Assembly (NCBI RefSeq): GCF_001653565.1 | Contig: NZ_LYPB01000080.1 | Coordinates: 11,617-75,616, forward strand | Reading direction: 5' to 3' | DNA from: Paenibacillus oryzisoli | GTDB lineage: Bacteria; Bacillota; Bacilli; Paenibacillales; NBRC-103111 | DNA: 64,000 nucleotides | In this document: one piece after another, positions 17,926 to 26,702 of the stretch | Numbering within the stretch: position 1 is the first letter of the stretch | Layout: each line of letters starts with the position of its first letter | The notes under the pieces: model-generated | What the model saw: the letters and a program-made list of their open reading frames with translations, nothing else | Database searches by the model: none | What the model was told of the DNA's origin: nothing | Made by a program: the position numbers and the translations under genes

Positions 17926-18249
17926 ATGTTATATGAACTACGAATTTATCATGTAAACCCTGGCAAAATGCAGCTTCTTCATGAGAGATTCAGAGATCAT
18001 GTGACCGATTTATTTTTGAAGCATGGCATGAAGATTACGCATTATTGGGAAGATATCAATGAGTTAAATAACCGACTCTATTATGTCGTTGAGCATGCCA
18101 ATATGGAAAGTCGTAATCTGAATTACGAACGTTTCCGAAACGATCCAGAATGGCTTGAAGTGAGACGGATTTCAGAATTAGACGGCCCTTTTCTTAAAGA
18201 TCAAGAGAGCATATTTATGCAAAATGTAGCCTTTTCCAGAACCAATTGA
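17926..18249 (+). CDS. NIPSNAP-family protein
   Basis: A 107-residue protein of the NIPSNAP branch of the dimeric alpha-beta barrel fold. The N terminus MLYELRIYHVNPGKM and the FLKHGMKITHYWED segment are typical. Function in bacteria is poorly known; members often sit with oxidoreductases and may bind small reactive molecules. AAGGAGG with ideal spacing marks the start. It is the first gene of a TetR-controlled unit with an NAD(P)H oxidoreductase, a tautomerase (broken) and nitronate monooxygenase. Confidence 0.85.
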   Translation: MLYELRIYHVNPGKMQLLHERFRDHVTDLFLKHGMKITHYWEDINELNNRLYYVVEHANMESRNLNYERFRNDPEWLEVRRISELDGPFLKDQESIFMQNVAFSRTN

Positions 18250-18305
18250 AACCGAACAGCCCAAAAACAACACCTAATACAAATTAGAAACGGAGCAAAC
18301 CTACT

Positions 18306-18848
18306 ATGAAAACATTAGTCATTATCACTCATCCGAATATCGAGCAATCCCACTGGAATAAAGCTTGGCTGGAAGCCTTACAAGAACAAGGCGAGTACAC
18401 GATTCATCAATTATATAAAGAGTATCCAGACGAAAATATCGATGTTTCCAAAGAACAGAAACTTATTGAAGCACATGATCGGGTTATTTTCCAATATCCG
18501 CTATTTTGGTACAGCACACCTTCTTTGCTGAAAAAGTGGTTTGATACTGTTCTGCAGTATGGCTGGGCTTATGGTCCAGATGGCAGCAAAACGGCAGGCA
18601 AAGAAATCGGTGTAGCGATTTCGACATATGGTACAGAAGCTTCTTACCAGGCTACAGGCTCTAATCGTTTCACACTTCAAGAAATACTACGCCCGATGGA
18701 AGCACTCGCTCAATTTATCAGCGCTTCTTATTTGCCACACTTTGCACTGAACGATACGTCTAATGTTACGGATGAGCGGATAGCGCAAAGCAGCAAAGAT
18801 TACATTCATCATCTGCAAACTGTAAAGCCGGCTCTGATTACAAAATAA
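18306..18848 (+). CDS. NAD(P)H oxidoreductase, flavodoxin-like fold
   Basis: A 180-residue FMN-type quinone or nitro reductase of the MdaB/KefF/YwrO group. It starts with LVIITHPNIEQSHWNKA, the FMN-phosphate loop, and keeps the FQYPLFWYSTPSLLKKWFDTVL and WAYGPDG segments characteristic of NQO1-like enzymes. It probably reduces quinones or electrophiles by two electrons in the cytosol. It follows the NIPSNAP gene by 56 bases and precedes the tautomerase remnant by one base, consistent with a detoxification operon. Confidence 0.9.
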   Translation: MKTLVIITHPNIEQSHWNKAWLEALQEQGEYTIHQLYKEYPDENIDVSKEQKLIEAHDRVIFQYPLFWYSTPSLLKKWFDTVLQYGWAYGPDGSKTAGKEIGVAISTYGTEASYQATGSNRFTLQEILRPMEALAQFISASYLPHFALNDTSNVTDERIAQSSKDYIHHLQTVKPALITK

Positions 18849-18849
18849 C

Positions 18850-19082
18850 ATGCCAGTTGTTACGATTAAAGTAACCCGTGAGGGAACCAGCCAGAACATC
18901 AGTCGGTTACGGCTGAGGAGAAGGCAGCGCTTATTAAAGATGTCAGTGAACTGCTTCTTAATGTGCTAAACAAGCCATTAGATTCTACTCATGTTATTAT
19001 TGAGGAAGTCGAATTGGACAATTGGGGATGGGGCGGTTTACCAGCACTTGAATACCGCAATCAGCGATCCTCTCTCAAGTGA
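18850..19082 (+). pseudogene. 4-oxalocrotonate tautomerase, frameshifted
   Basis: The frame starts as MPVVTIKVTREGTS, with the catalytic Pro1 of the family. It then goes out of frame near 18889-18893. The rest of the protein continues intact in another frame: VTAEEKAALIKDV, KPLDSTHVIIEEVELDNWG and GGLPALEY, ending at a TGA at 19080-19082. Adding one C in the AGCCAG stretch would restore a single 77-residue tautomerase. Either a recent single-base deletion or a sequencing error explains it. Confidence 0.8.
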
Positions 19083-19098
19083 TAGGAGGCAGAAGATC

Positions 19099-20184
19099 AT
19101 TCATCTGAATACAGCACTTTGCCGCATATTTGACATTCGTTATCCGATCTTCCTAGCGGGTATGGCAGGAGGACCTGGAACGGTCCGCTTAACGGCAGCC
19201 GTATCCCATGCAGGCGGGTTAGGTACGCTCGGAGCGGCTTATATGGAACCAGAAGCGATCCGTACAGCCATTCGTGATATTCGTAAATTAACGAACGCGC
19301 CATTCGGTGTTAATTTATTCGTTACGCGGGCTCCAGATGATAATACGAGAACACGGGAAGTTCAACTGGAACTGAACGTGATGAGAGCCAAGCTCGGCAT
19401 ACCGCAAATTGTGGCGGAAGAGGTAACGACCCCTGATCATTTTGAGCAACAATTCGCCGTTCTGTTAGAAGAACGAGTGCCGGTGATCTCGACGGCTTTC
19501 GGCGTACTTCCAGCTCACATGACAGAAGCAGCCAAAGCGGTTGGGATTCGAATTGTAACGATGGTGACAACCGTGGAAGAAGCGATTCTAGCTGAGCAAG
19601 CCGGATGTGACGCGATAGTTGCGCAGGGGAGCGAAGCTGGCGGTCACCGCGGGACATTCGACATTACCAATCGGCCTATGGGCGCAAACATAGGCACAAT
19701 GGCACTCGTGCCGCAAATCGTTGCACATGTTGGCATCCCTGTTATTGCAGCAGGAGGAATTATGGATGGTCGTGGACTTGTTGCCGCGCTGGTGCTCGGG
19801 GCTCAGGGGATTCAGATGGGGACGCGGTTCCTCACTTCAATTGAATCAGGCGCTCATCTCGCATACCAACAGAAACTCCTTGCAAGTACCGAAGAGAGTA
19901 CAGTGATTACGAATGTATTCTCTGGGCGACCTGCCAGAGGGATCGTGAACGAATTTATTCATGTCTGGGATGGGAATGGGGTACAACCGCTTCCGTTTCC
20001 GACTCAAAATACGGCGACAAGAGATATTCGCAATGCAGCGGCGCAACAAGATAATACCGACTATATGTCGTTGTGGTCAGGGCAAGGCTTGCGGTTGCTT
20101 ACAGCTGGCCAAAGTGCAGAGAGCATCGTGGAGGAGACCATCCAACAGGCTCAAGTGATTCTCTCCCAAATTAAAAACGCCTAA
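19099..20184 (+). CDS. nitronate monooxygenase (2-nitropropane dioxygenase-like)
   Basis: A ~361-residue FMN-dependent TIM-barrel enzyme that oxidises alkyl nitronates such as propionate 3-nitronate. Motifs are IRYPIFLAGMAGGPGT, AGGLGTLGAAYMEPE, FGVNLF, the catalytic-His region GSEAGGHRGTF, and IAAGGIMDGRG. AGGAGG (19084-19089) is followed not by ATG but by ATC ATT CAT CTG in frame, and the next in-frame ATG is inside the conserved core. Translation may begin at ATT 19099 or ATC 19096, or at an ATG at 18991 inside the tautomerase. It is the last gene of the TetR-controlled unit, followed by a strong terminator. Confidence 0.88.
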   Translation: MHLNTALCRIFDIRYPIFLAGMAGGPGTVRLTAAVSHAGGLGTLGAAYMEPEAIRTAIRDIRKLTNAPFGVNLFVTRAPDDNTRTREVQLELNVMRAKLGIPQIVAEEVTTPDHFEQQFAVLLEERVPVISTAFGVLPAHMTEAAKAVGIRIVTMVTTVEEAILAEQAGCDAIVAQGSEAGGHRGTFDITNRPMGANIGTMALVPQIVAHVGIPVIAAGGIMDGRGLVAALVLGAQGIQMGTRFLTSIESGAHLAYQQKLLASTEESTVITNVFSGRPARGIVNEFIHVWDGNGVQPLPFPTQNTATRDIRNAAAQQDNTDYMSLWSGQGLRLLTAGQSAESIVEETIQQAQVILSQIKNA

Positions 20185-20200
20185 TTCAGTCAATGTACCG

Positions 20201-20235
20201 GAAACCTGCCCAAGTGGCAGGTTTCTTTTTTGCTT
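20201..20235 (+). terminator. terminator of the TetR-controlled operon
   Basis: A perfect 10-bp stem GAAACCTGCC/GGCAGGTTTC with a five-base loop, followed by TTTTTTG. Confidence 0.92.
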
Positions 20236-20325
20236 TTCAGAGAGCGAGATCAGGTTATTCAGAATATTTTTGGTGAAAAAATGGAAAATTAATTCTATTC
20301 GTATTTCTTTGGGAGGGCGTATTCG

Positions 20326-21921
20326 GTGAAATGGTTTAGGAAATGGCTATATACGAAACCTGGGTATCCGATTATACCAGAGGATCATCCATCTGAAGAC
20401 GAGAATTCCGAATTAACTATGGATATAGCGCATAATGAAAACATATTTCGAGATATATTCCAGAAGAGTGATGATATTGTTTTTCGCAGAGTTCAAATAT
20501 GTGGTCAAAATTATTGGTTAATCATCTACTTTGAAACACTGGTTGATGAAGTCTTGATCGATGATTATGTATTGAAACCTATGGTAGCTCATTCAGACAA
20601 ACAGGAACAAGTAGTCATTGAGAAAACAGACGCGTTGGATGATCATATTATTTCTACAGGATTAACATGTGTGACATCCAAGATAAGTGAAATTGTCAAA
20701 CAAGTATTAAAAGGCCAAGCAGCTGTTCTTACAACTGGAAACTGTGATGCTATGCTGGTCAAAGTAAATAGCAAATCACACCGCAGCCTTGAAGAACCTT
20801 CATCGGAGCCAGTCATTCGCGGACCGAGGGATGGGTTTATTGAGAATCTCTCAACGAATATTGGGTTAATTCGCAGTAGGATTAAGTCGTCAAGACTTAA
20901 AATGGAATGCTTTACCATTGGCGAGTTGACGCTAACTGAAGTCGTTATTACATATATTGCGGGAATTGCTTCTGAAGGGGTCATTGAGGAAGTTCGTGAT
21001 CGCATATCTCGGATTCGTATAGACGGAATTATTGACTCCGGGTATGTGGAGGAATTTATTGAAGATAGTCCTTATTCTCCTTTTCCGCTTGTACATAGTA
21101 CGGAACGGCCGGATGTTGTCGCTGCTGAGTTACTGGAAGGAAAAATAGCCATTATTGTCGATACTTCACCGTTTGTACTCATTGTTCCCATGACGTTCTG
21201 GACGGGGCTTCAAGCCAGTGAGGACTATTATATTCGTTGGCCGATTGCAACATTTGTCCGGTGGATTCGATTTCTTTTCATCTCTATCGCGATATTAGCT
21301 CCACCGCTATATGTGGCGATTACGACTTTCAATCAGGAAATGATTCCTACCAATCTCGTGTTAAGTATTGCCTCGTCTAGAGAGCCCGTTCCTTTGCCAG
21401 CTGTCATTGAAGCTTTCATCATGGAAATTATCTTTGAAGCCTTAAGGGAAGCAGGAATTCGATTACCGAAGCAAATCGGTCAAGCAATTAGTATCGTTGG
21501 CGCATTGGTCATCGGCCAAGCAGCAGTACTCGCGGGTATTATTTCCGCTCCTGTCGTTATTATTGTATCGATTACAGGGATTGCCGCTTTTACAATTCCG
21601 CGTTATAGCTTTGCTAATGGTATACGGTTATTGCGGTTTCCGATGTTATTTCTGGCGGGCACGCTAGGATTATATGGCATTGTAGTTGGTTTGATCGGCA
21701 TTGTGTTACATATCACATCGCTTCGATCTTTCGGTGTCCCATATTTCACGCCAGCAGCTCCGATGAATTGGTCGGACTTGAAGGATGTCATCATTCGTGC
21801 GCCGATATGGGCCAAAACGCTGCGTCCACAATCAACAGGATCAAACAACCCGGACAGTGAGCCGGCAGGCCAGAAACCAAGACCAGGATATGTTGGGAGA
21901 AGGAAGGGGAACTCAGAATGA
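20326..21921 (+). CDS. GerA-family spore germination receptor A subunit
   Basis: A 531-residue inner-membrane receptor subunit. A ~290-residue hydrophilic N-terminal domain (with FIENLSTNIGLIRSRIKSS and GIIDSGYVEEFIEDSPYSPF typical of the family) is followed by four to five membrane helices including EDYYIRWPIATFVRWIRF and PVPLPAVIEAFIMEI, then a basic cytoplasmic tail. A subunits help sense germinants in dormant spores. The start is a GTG with GGGAGG. It overlaps the C-subunit gene by four bases. Expected forespore expression is family knowledge; I did not identify a clear sigma-G promoter. Confidence 0.92.
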   Translation: MKWFRKWLYTKPGYPIIPEDHPSEDENSELTMDIAHNENIFRDIFQKSDDIVFRRVQICGQNYWLIIYFETLVDEVLIDDYVLKPMVAHSDKQEQVVIEKTDALDDHIISTGLTCVTSKISEIVKQVLKGQAAVLTTGNCDAMLVKVNSKSHRSLEEPSSEPVIRGPRDGFIENLSTNIGLIRSRIKSSRLKMECFTIGELTLTEVVITYIAGIASEGVIEEVRDRISRIRIDGIIDSGYVEEFIEDSPYSPFPLVHSTERPDVVAAELLEGKIAIIVDTSPFVLIVPMTFWTGLQASEDYYIRWPIATFVRWIRFLFISIAILAPPLYVAITTFNQEMIPTNLVLSIASSREPVPLPAVIEAFIMEIIFEALREAGIRLPKQIGQAISIVGALVIGQAAVLAGIISAPVVIIVSITGIAAFTIPRYSFANGIRLLRFPMLFLAGTLGLYGIVVGLIGIVLHITSLRSFGVPYFTPAAPMNWSDLKDVIIRAPIWAKTLRPQSTGSNNPDSEPAGQKPRPGYVGRRKGNSE

Positions 21922-23090
21922 AACCATTCCTTTTCATTGGCTTGTTGGTCACTCTATTAGTCACAAGTGGATGTTGGGATCGTACGGAGATTAATGATCT
22001 TGCATTCATTATGGGGACGGCATTTGATATAACGGATGATGGGGAGTATCTCTTATCTCATCAAATTGCGATTCCTTCTTCTGCCCAAGGAGGGCCAGGG
22101 AGTGGTGGAAGCGGCAATGAGAAGTTTTTTGTCATATCTGCTGTTGGTAAGAGTATTAATGAAGCTTTCTATAGGCTCCAGAAAAAGAGTTCACGCAGGT
22201 TGTTTACGGCACATCGCGTTGTTATTTTTATTGGTGAGAAATTGTCCAAAAGCGGAATTGCAGATATTCTCGATATTTACACGCATGATTCAAAACAACG
22301 TTTAAAAACATACATGATGGTCGTTAAAGGGGGAGAAGGGCGTGACATATTTAAAGTCAAATATCCCTTTGAACAAGTACCCAGCGAAGCAATTAAAGAA
22401 ATGGAAGCTTTAAATAGCGAGTTGGCGATTACCTTGCGCGATTTTTTTCTGGCTTCATCCGGGGAAGGAATCAGTCCTGTATTGGGAGTTATAAGCCCTG
22501 AGGGCGTAACCGAAGGACTAAAAGAAGGCCACATATTTAAACTTGCCGGATCCGCCATATTCAAAGAGTTCAAATTAGCCGGATTTCTAAATGAGAGTGA
22601 AACGAATGGGCTGCTATGGGTGACAGATCGAATGAAATATGGCAGTCTTAACGCCAGTTTACCAGATTGTCGTGGAACGGTGGGGATGATTCTGGCCAAA
22701 GCCAATCGAAGAATTACGCCAGAGATCAGTGGTGAAAAGGTTACTTTCAAGATTGAGCTGCAAGGGGAAGGAAACATATGGGAAAACACGACTTCATTAG
22801 ATATTCGTAAACCAGATAACATTAAGCTCGTCCAGAAGGCATTGGAGACTTCTGTCGAAAAGCAAGTTAAAGATACATTAGTTAAAGTCCAGTCACAGTA
22901 CAAGGTTGATAGTGTAGGGTTTGGAAGAGAAATATACCGCAATAAGCCGAAACAATGGAAAGCATTAAAAACCCATTGGAATGATACGTTTCCTGAGGTA
23001 GACGTTTCTGTGAAAGTGTCAATTAATATTCTGGGCAGCGGGATGGCAGGTCCTCCTTTACACTTAGAGCAAAAGGAGATCACAAAATGA
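21918..23090 (+). CDS. Ger(x)C-family germination lipoprotein, C subunit
   Basis: A 390-residue lipoprotein with signal peptide and lipobox LVTSGC (lipidated C19), followed by the family hallmark WDRTEINDLAFIMG. The C-terminal region includes the conserved KVQSQYKVDSVGFGREIYR and the WKALKTHWNDTFPEVDVSV block. C subunits anchor to the outer face of the spore inner membrane and complete the receptor. The start codon overlaps the A-subunit stop (ATGA), indicating translational coupling, and its own stop overlaps the next small gene in the same way. Confidence 0.92.
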   Translation: MKPFLFIGLLVTLLVTSGCWDRTEINDLAFIMGTAFDITDDGEYLLSHQIAIPSSAQGGPGSGGSGNEKFFVISAVGKSINEAFYRLQKKSSRRLFTAHRVVIFIGEKLSKSGIADILDIYTHDSKQRLKTYMMVVKGGEGRDIFKVKYPFEQVPSEAIKEMEALNSELAITLRDFFLASSGEGISPVLGVISPEGVTEGLKEGHIFKLAGSAIFKEFKLAGFLNESETNGLLWVTDRMKYGSLNASLPDCRGTVGMILAKANRRITPEISGEKVTFKIELQGEGNIWENTTSLDIRKPDNIKLVQKALETSVEKQVKDTLVKVQSQYKVDSVGFGREIYRNKPKQWKALKTHWNDTFPEVDVSVKVSINILGSGMAGPPLHLEQKEITK

Positions 23091-23317
23091 TATTCTATAC
23101 CATTGTTTATGTAAGTTTCCTGCTTGGATGGTCTTTTGTTAGAATTCGTTCTTTCCTGAGCGTGCAAAAAAACAAAGAAGCAGCTGTATTCGGCTCTTTA
23201 ATGGGTATATGTTCTGTTGTCGGTTCTTTATTAATTTTCCGGGTCAACCTACCGAGCATGGTTGTCCCGTTCAAATTCCTATTTGAACCTATTGGAACTA
23301 TGCTTTTAATGCAGTGA
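23087..23317 (+). CDS. small two-helix germination D-like subunit
   Basis: A 76-residue membrane protein with two hydrophobic segments (about 1-18 and 33-55) and a short basic linker (RIRSFLSVQKNKEA). It overlaps the C-subunit stop by ATGA. Small two-helix D proteins are known in ger operons of Bacillus and Clostridium, where they modulate receptor output; size, topology and position fit. Its stop codon lies inside the 3' end of the convergent B-subunit gene, giving a 12-base overlap. Confidence 0.75.
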   Translation: MIFYTIVYVSFLLGWSFVRIRSFLSVQKNKEAAVFGSLMGICSVVGSLLIFRVNLPSMVVPFKFLFEPIGTMLLMQ

Positions 23318-24415
23318 ACGGTTCACTTTCCCTTTGATCGAGTCGGTTATAAGAAGAAGCAGAGGGATAAGACTTTGAGTGACTAAACCGGTGCTCGGGT
23401 AAACTAAAGTCAGATAGGTTTGAAGTTCCGCACCATTTTTGAAAACCCAGACGGATCCAATAAGGCACAATAGGGTTATTGGTGCAACAAGATCACGATA
23501 ATTTTGGATGCGAAATACCTGGCTTATACTAATACATAATATAAACAACGACACGGACACTTTTGAAAAACTTCCAATTACCCATATCATGACCGCGATG
23601 GCCTCTAGACGTTCAAAGGATCCTTCTATGCCGATGTATTGCATAACACTTAAATACGAATAGTTAAGTTGACCTGTTAATGAACCGAGAATCATAATCG
23701 CTGAAAGGACAACGATGAATACAAAAATAAATATACCTAAAAGTGCAAACAGAGAGACTTTGAGTGCTTTGTTCGGTTGATTCAAATAAGGTAGAAGCCA
23801 CCCTAGAATAAATAATTGATTCATAAATGCGCCTCCAGGAAGGATTGCTCCTTGTAATACAGGAAGAATCCCGTCACCCAGAATGGGCTTTATCTGTTCA
23901 GGATCTACAGACCCAATTGTCAAAATTAACAGCGGAATCAAAAATAACATTTTCATTGGAGTCAAAAACTCTGTACATCTTCCTATGACTTCAATTCCCA
24001 TATAGACGGCTAGTCCGCAGAGGATGAGTAACGTCAAACTACCTATGATGGACGGACTTCTTGGTAATAACAGCGCTTTAATAAAAAAGGTATGCTGTAT
24101 GGTCATTATTGAAATCGACATGACCCAAAAATAGATATAATATAACCCTAAACAAGTTCCTAGCCATTTTCCCAGAATCCTTTGACTATATTGGATTATT
24201 GTTAATCCAGGATACCGTTTCGAAAGCATAATCATTACCCAAATACTTAATAATCCAGTCAACGTGGATGGGAATACTGAAATCCAAGCATCTTGCTTGG
24301 CATACATAGCCATTAATCCGGGAAGCGTCAAGATGATCGTAGAAGCGACAAATGAGAATAGAATAATTCCAAGTTGATTAACTGTAATTTTCTCCGTAGA
24401 TTGCATCCTGTACAC
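23306..24415 (-). CDS. GerB-family germination receptor B subunit (permease-like)
   Basis: A 369-residue endospore germination permease of the APC-like GerB/GerKB family with about ten membrane helices. It begins with the family pattern EKITVNQLGIILFSF and contains the conserved FLIPLLILTIGSVDPEQIKPILGDG-type segment around residues 155-180 and the PGGAFMNQLF motif. B subunits bind germinants. The gene faces the A-C-D genes tail to tail and overlaps the D gene by 12 bases, an unusual arrangement, so it must have its own promoter. It starts at a GTG with AGGAG; an in-frame ATG follows three codons later. Confidence 0.9.
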   Translation of the reverse strand: MYRMQSTEKITVNQLGIILFSFVASTIILTLPGLMAMYAKQDAWISVFPSTLTGLLSIWVMIMLSKRYPGLTIIQYSQRILGKWLGTCLGLYYIYFWVMSISIMTIQHTFFIKALLLPRSPSIIGSLTLLILCGLAVYMGIEVIGRCTEFLTPMKMLFLIPLLILTIGSVDPEQIKPILGDGILPVLQGAILPGGAFMNQLFILGWLLPYLNQPNKALKVSLFALLGIFIFVFIVVLSAIMILGSLTGQLNYSYLSVMQYIGIEGSFERLEAIAVMIWVIGSFSKVSVSLFILCISISQVFRIQNYRDLVAPITLLCLIGSVWVFKNGAELQTYLTLVYPSTGLVTQSLIPLLLLITDSIKGKVNRSLH

Positions 24416-24617
24416 TTCCTCTCCTAACCTCAGAGAGGTTGCTCCAAGTATTGACGTGTAGAACCCAAATTATACAAATGAAGCCCGCTTTAATCCCTAA
24501 AGTTTAATCGGTTTTTTACCAATAATGGGTGGAGCAACGGAAAAATAAACGCATTGTAATAACCGCGGTGCATCTGATCCATAATAATGGCGTTACTACT
24601 GCAAAGGAGATGTTACG

Positions 24618-25046
24618 ATGATAAAAATGGAAAAGAAATTGTACACGGCTACGGTAAACGTTGAAGGTGGAAGAGAAGGTAAGGCAGTTTCGAGCGATGG
24701 CAATCTTAATTTGGACTTGAGATATCCGAAGGAGTTAGGCGGCCCAGGTAACGGTGTTAATCCGGAACAACTATTCGCTGCAGGATTTGCGGCATGCTTC
24801 GAAGGTGCAATGGGAACTATAATCAGGAAAAAAGGAACGAAAACAGAAGGAATCTCAATTGTTTCAAATGTTTCACTCGGTAAGGATGCAAATGACGGTT
24901 ATGTACTCGCCGTTCATTTTGATATTACAGTAAAAGGTGTAGACATCAGTATAGCTCAGGAAATTGTCGATGAGGCCCATACGGTTTGTCCATATGCGAG
25001 AGCAACACAAGGCAATATCGAAGTCATAACGAATGTGATTGGCTAA
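24618..25046 (+). CDS. ohr: organic hydroperoxide resistance protein Ohr
   Basis: A 142-residue thiol peroxidase of the Ohr branch of the OsmC family. Both catalytic cysteines are present (C60 in FAACFEGA and C124 in HTVCPYARAT), along with R35 and E50 (NPEQLFAAGFAACF) that build the active site. It reduces organic hydroperoxides in the cytosol. AAAGGAG precedes the ATG. It is single; the nearby MarR gene is 1 kb away behind a terminator and next to a pirin gene, so it is not clearly an OhrR. Confidence 0.93.
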   Translation: MIKMEKKLYTATVNVEGGREGKAVSSDGNLNLDLRYPKELGGPGNGVNPEQLFAAGFAACFEGAMGTIIRKKGTKTEGISIVSNVSLGKDANDGYVLAVHFDITVKGVDISIAQEIVDEAHTVCPYARATQGNIEVITNVIG

Positions 25047-25162
25047 CGTTCATGATATTTATCAGGGAAAGGAACTTGGAGCACAAGATGGAGTGTCTAG
25101 TGTTCCAACCTGATGCACTGTAAAGAAAGAGTTTCACCATAAAAGTACGAGCAGACACGTTG

Positions 25163-25199
25163 GGCAGGGATCCTCATTAAGGGATTCCTGCCTTTTTTG
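25163..25199 (+). terminator. intrinsic terminator after ohr
   Basis: GGCAGGgATCC / GGGATtCCTGCC hairpin followed by TTTTTT. It lies 117 bases after the ohr stop; the rest of the gap (25047-25162) shows nothing recognisable. Confidence 0.88.
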
Positions 25200-25309
25200 C
25201 ATGTTGACGAATTCTTGTAATAGGATTATATTGAATACAGTTAGATTAAATAATTATAGGATATTAAATTAAGTAATCACTATACTCGATTAGACAGGGA
25301 GAAATTTTT

Positions 25310-26083
25310 ATGAATATTCAAATACTAGGACCCGAACAACAGGGGAGAGAAGAATTCGACGGAGGCAAAATTAGAGCTCAGAAACCATTAGGTTTCTCGG
25401 GTCAAGGGGCAGTTACAGTTAGACTTGGTCCATTATTTTATTGGGCATGGGGACAAGCAGAAGCGGCAGGCGGGATTGGGTTTCATCCTCATCAAGGGTT
25501 CGAGATTCTTTCTTATGGGATCAGGGGGCAAGGCTTTCACCGTGACACGCTCGGAACGGAAAGCACGCTTCAGCCTGGGGACATTCAACTCATGCAAGCA
25601 GGCTCAGGCATGCAGCATGCGGAGAGTGTGGAAGCGGGCTTCGAGAGCTTTCAAATTTGGCTTGAGCCTTACTTAAATGATGCGGTCCGACGTGAACCAT
25701 CTTACTCACTTTACAAGGCAGAAGAATTCCCTCAGACAGAACAGAATGGCATTAAGATCAAGACCATTCTAGGTGAAGGATCACCAGTTCGCCAGCTCGT
25801 TAGCGATGCGAGAATGTTTGACATCGAAGTAGAAGCAGGTGTATCTTATGTTCACCGACTATTACCGAACCGCACACTTGCGGGACTTTCGATTAGAGGG
25901 AACGGGGGTTCCTTTCTGATACAGGGACAAGAATCCATCCCATTTATGAATAAAGACTTTGCTATCGCGCAAACGGATAAGGAAGACGATATCATCATTC
26001 GTGCGGCTGGAGAGACACTTCGAATATTTCTAATTGAAGTTCCTACCGAAGTCGATTATCCTTTGTATAACAAAGCTAGATAA
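25310..26083 (+). CDS. pirin-family bicupin protein
   Basis: A 257-residue pirin-like protein. The metal site is intact: two His in GFHPHQGFEI, and His and Glu in GSGMQHAESVE. The surrounding LGPLFYWAWGQAE and GDIQLMQAGSG are typical. Some pirins have quercetin 2,3-dioxygenase activity; others are regulatory, so function stays open. The ATG has GGGAG upstream. A MarR regulator follows 12 bases later, probably in the same transcript and possibly controlling it. Confidence 0.9.
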   Translation: MNIQILGPEQQGREEFDGGKIRAQKPLGFSGQGAVTVRLGPLFYWAWGQAEAAGGIGFHPHQGFEILSYGIRGQGFHRDTLGTESTLQPGDIQLMQAGSGMQHAESVEAGFESFQIWLEPYLNDAVRREPSYSLYKAEEFPQTEQNGIKIKTILGEGSPVRQLVSDARMFDIEVEAGVSYVHRLLPNRTLAGLSIRGNGGSFLIQGQESIPFMNKDFAIAQTDKEDDIIIRAAGETLRIFLIEVPTEVDYPLYNKAR

Positions 26084-26095
26084 GGTGGTTGACGA

Positions 26096-26572
26096 ATGAT
26101 AGAACGAGACGCAGAGGGGAAGGCACTTGATTTAAGGCTTACTCGCGTACTAAAAAACATGGTGAATGAACTGTATGGAAGCTTAGAACGCGATATTGAC
26201 AGCTATGGTCTCAGTAGAGAAACCTTTCAAATTCTTGAACTGCTCTACAATAAAGGCCCGCATCCTATTCAGAAAATAAGTGATATTTTCGCCATTCCAA
26301 GTGGGAGTATTACGTATGTGGTTGACAAGTTGGAAAAGAAGGCGTTCGTGGAACGACTTCCGATTCCTGGAGATCGACGTAAAACGAATGTGGCTTTAAC
26401 TATAGCCGGACGCGATTACTTTGATACGATTTTCCCCACCCACGTGCAAACCATTTCCAATAATTTGTCTTATATAACAGATGAGGAAAAGCTCCAACTC
26501 ATTGCGTTATTGAAGAAGATAGGTTATGGAATTAAGAATGCGCAAGATGGACAAACGGATAAAGGTGAGTAA
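26096..26572 (+). CDS. MarR-family transcriptional regulator
   Basis: A 158-residue winged-helix regulator. The core IQKISDIFAIPSGSITYVVDKLEKKAFVER and the wing GDRRKTNVALT are clear. There is no Cys at the N terminus of the OhrR type, so it is probably not an organic-peroxide sensor. It is co-directional with pirin at a 12-base spacing after AAGGTGG. The natural reading is autoregulation of the pirin-marR pair by an unknown ligand. Confidence 0.9.
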   Translation: MIERDAEGKALDLRLTRVLKNMVNELYGSLERDIDSYGLSRETFQILELLYNKGPHPIQKISDIFAIPSGSITYVVDKLEKKAFVERLPIPGDRRKTNVALTIAGRDYFDTIFPTHVQTISNNLSYITDEEKLQLIALLKKIGYGIKNAQDGQTDKGE

Positions 26573-26594
26573 AGTTCGGTTTCTTCACGACAAT

Positions 26595-26637
26595 TAAAAA
26601 TCCCTATCGCAGTTCCTTAATTGCGATGGGGATTTTA
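26595..26637. terminator. bidirectional terminator
   Basis: AAAAATCCCtATCGCA / TGCGATgGGGATTTT around a nine-base loop, between the convergent marR and SDR genes. Confidence 0.88.
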
Positions 26638-26702
26638 TGTTATAGGGTATGTTTTATGGGGGATGTTAAAGTACGAAATTTGCTTGGATAATGGGTACTT
26701 TA

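Noticed and set aside
22277..23167. 296-codon minus-strand frame opposite the GerC-like gene
   Set aside because: It is a shadow of the gerC-like gene; no ribosome site, and its composition follows the antisense of a real coding frame.
24618..26572. Ohr-OhrR pair (ohr with the MarR gene)
   Set aside because: The MarR gene is 1 kb away, coupled to pirin behind a terminator, and lacks the N-terminal sensing Cys of OhrR.
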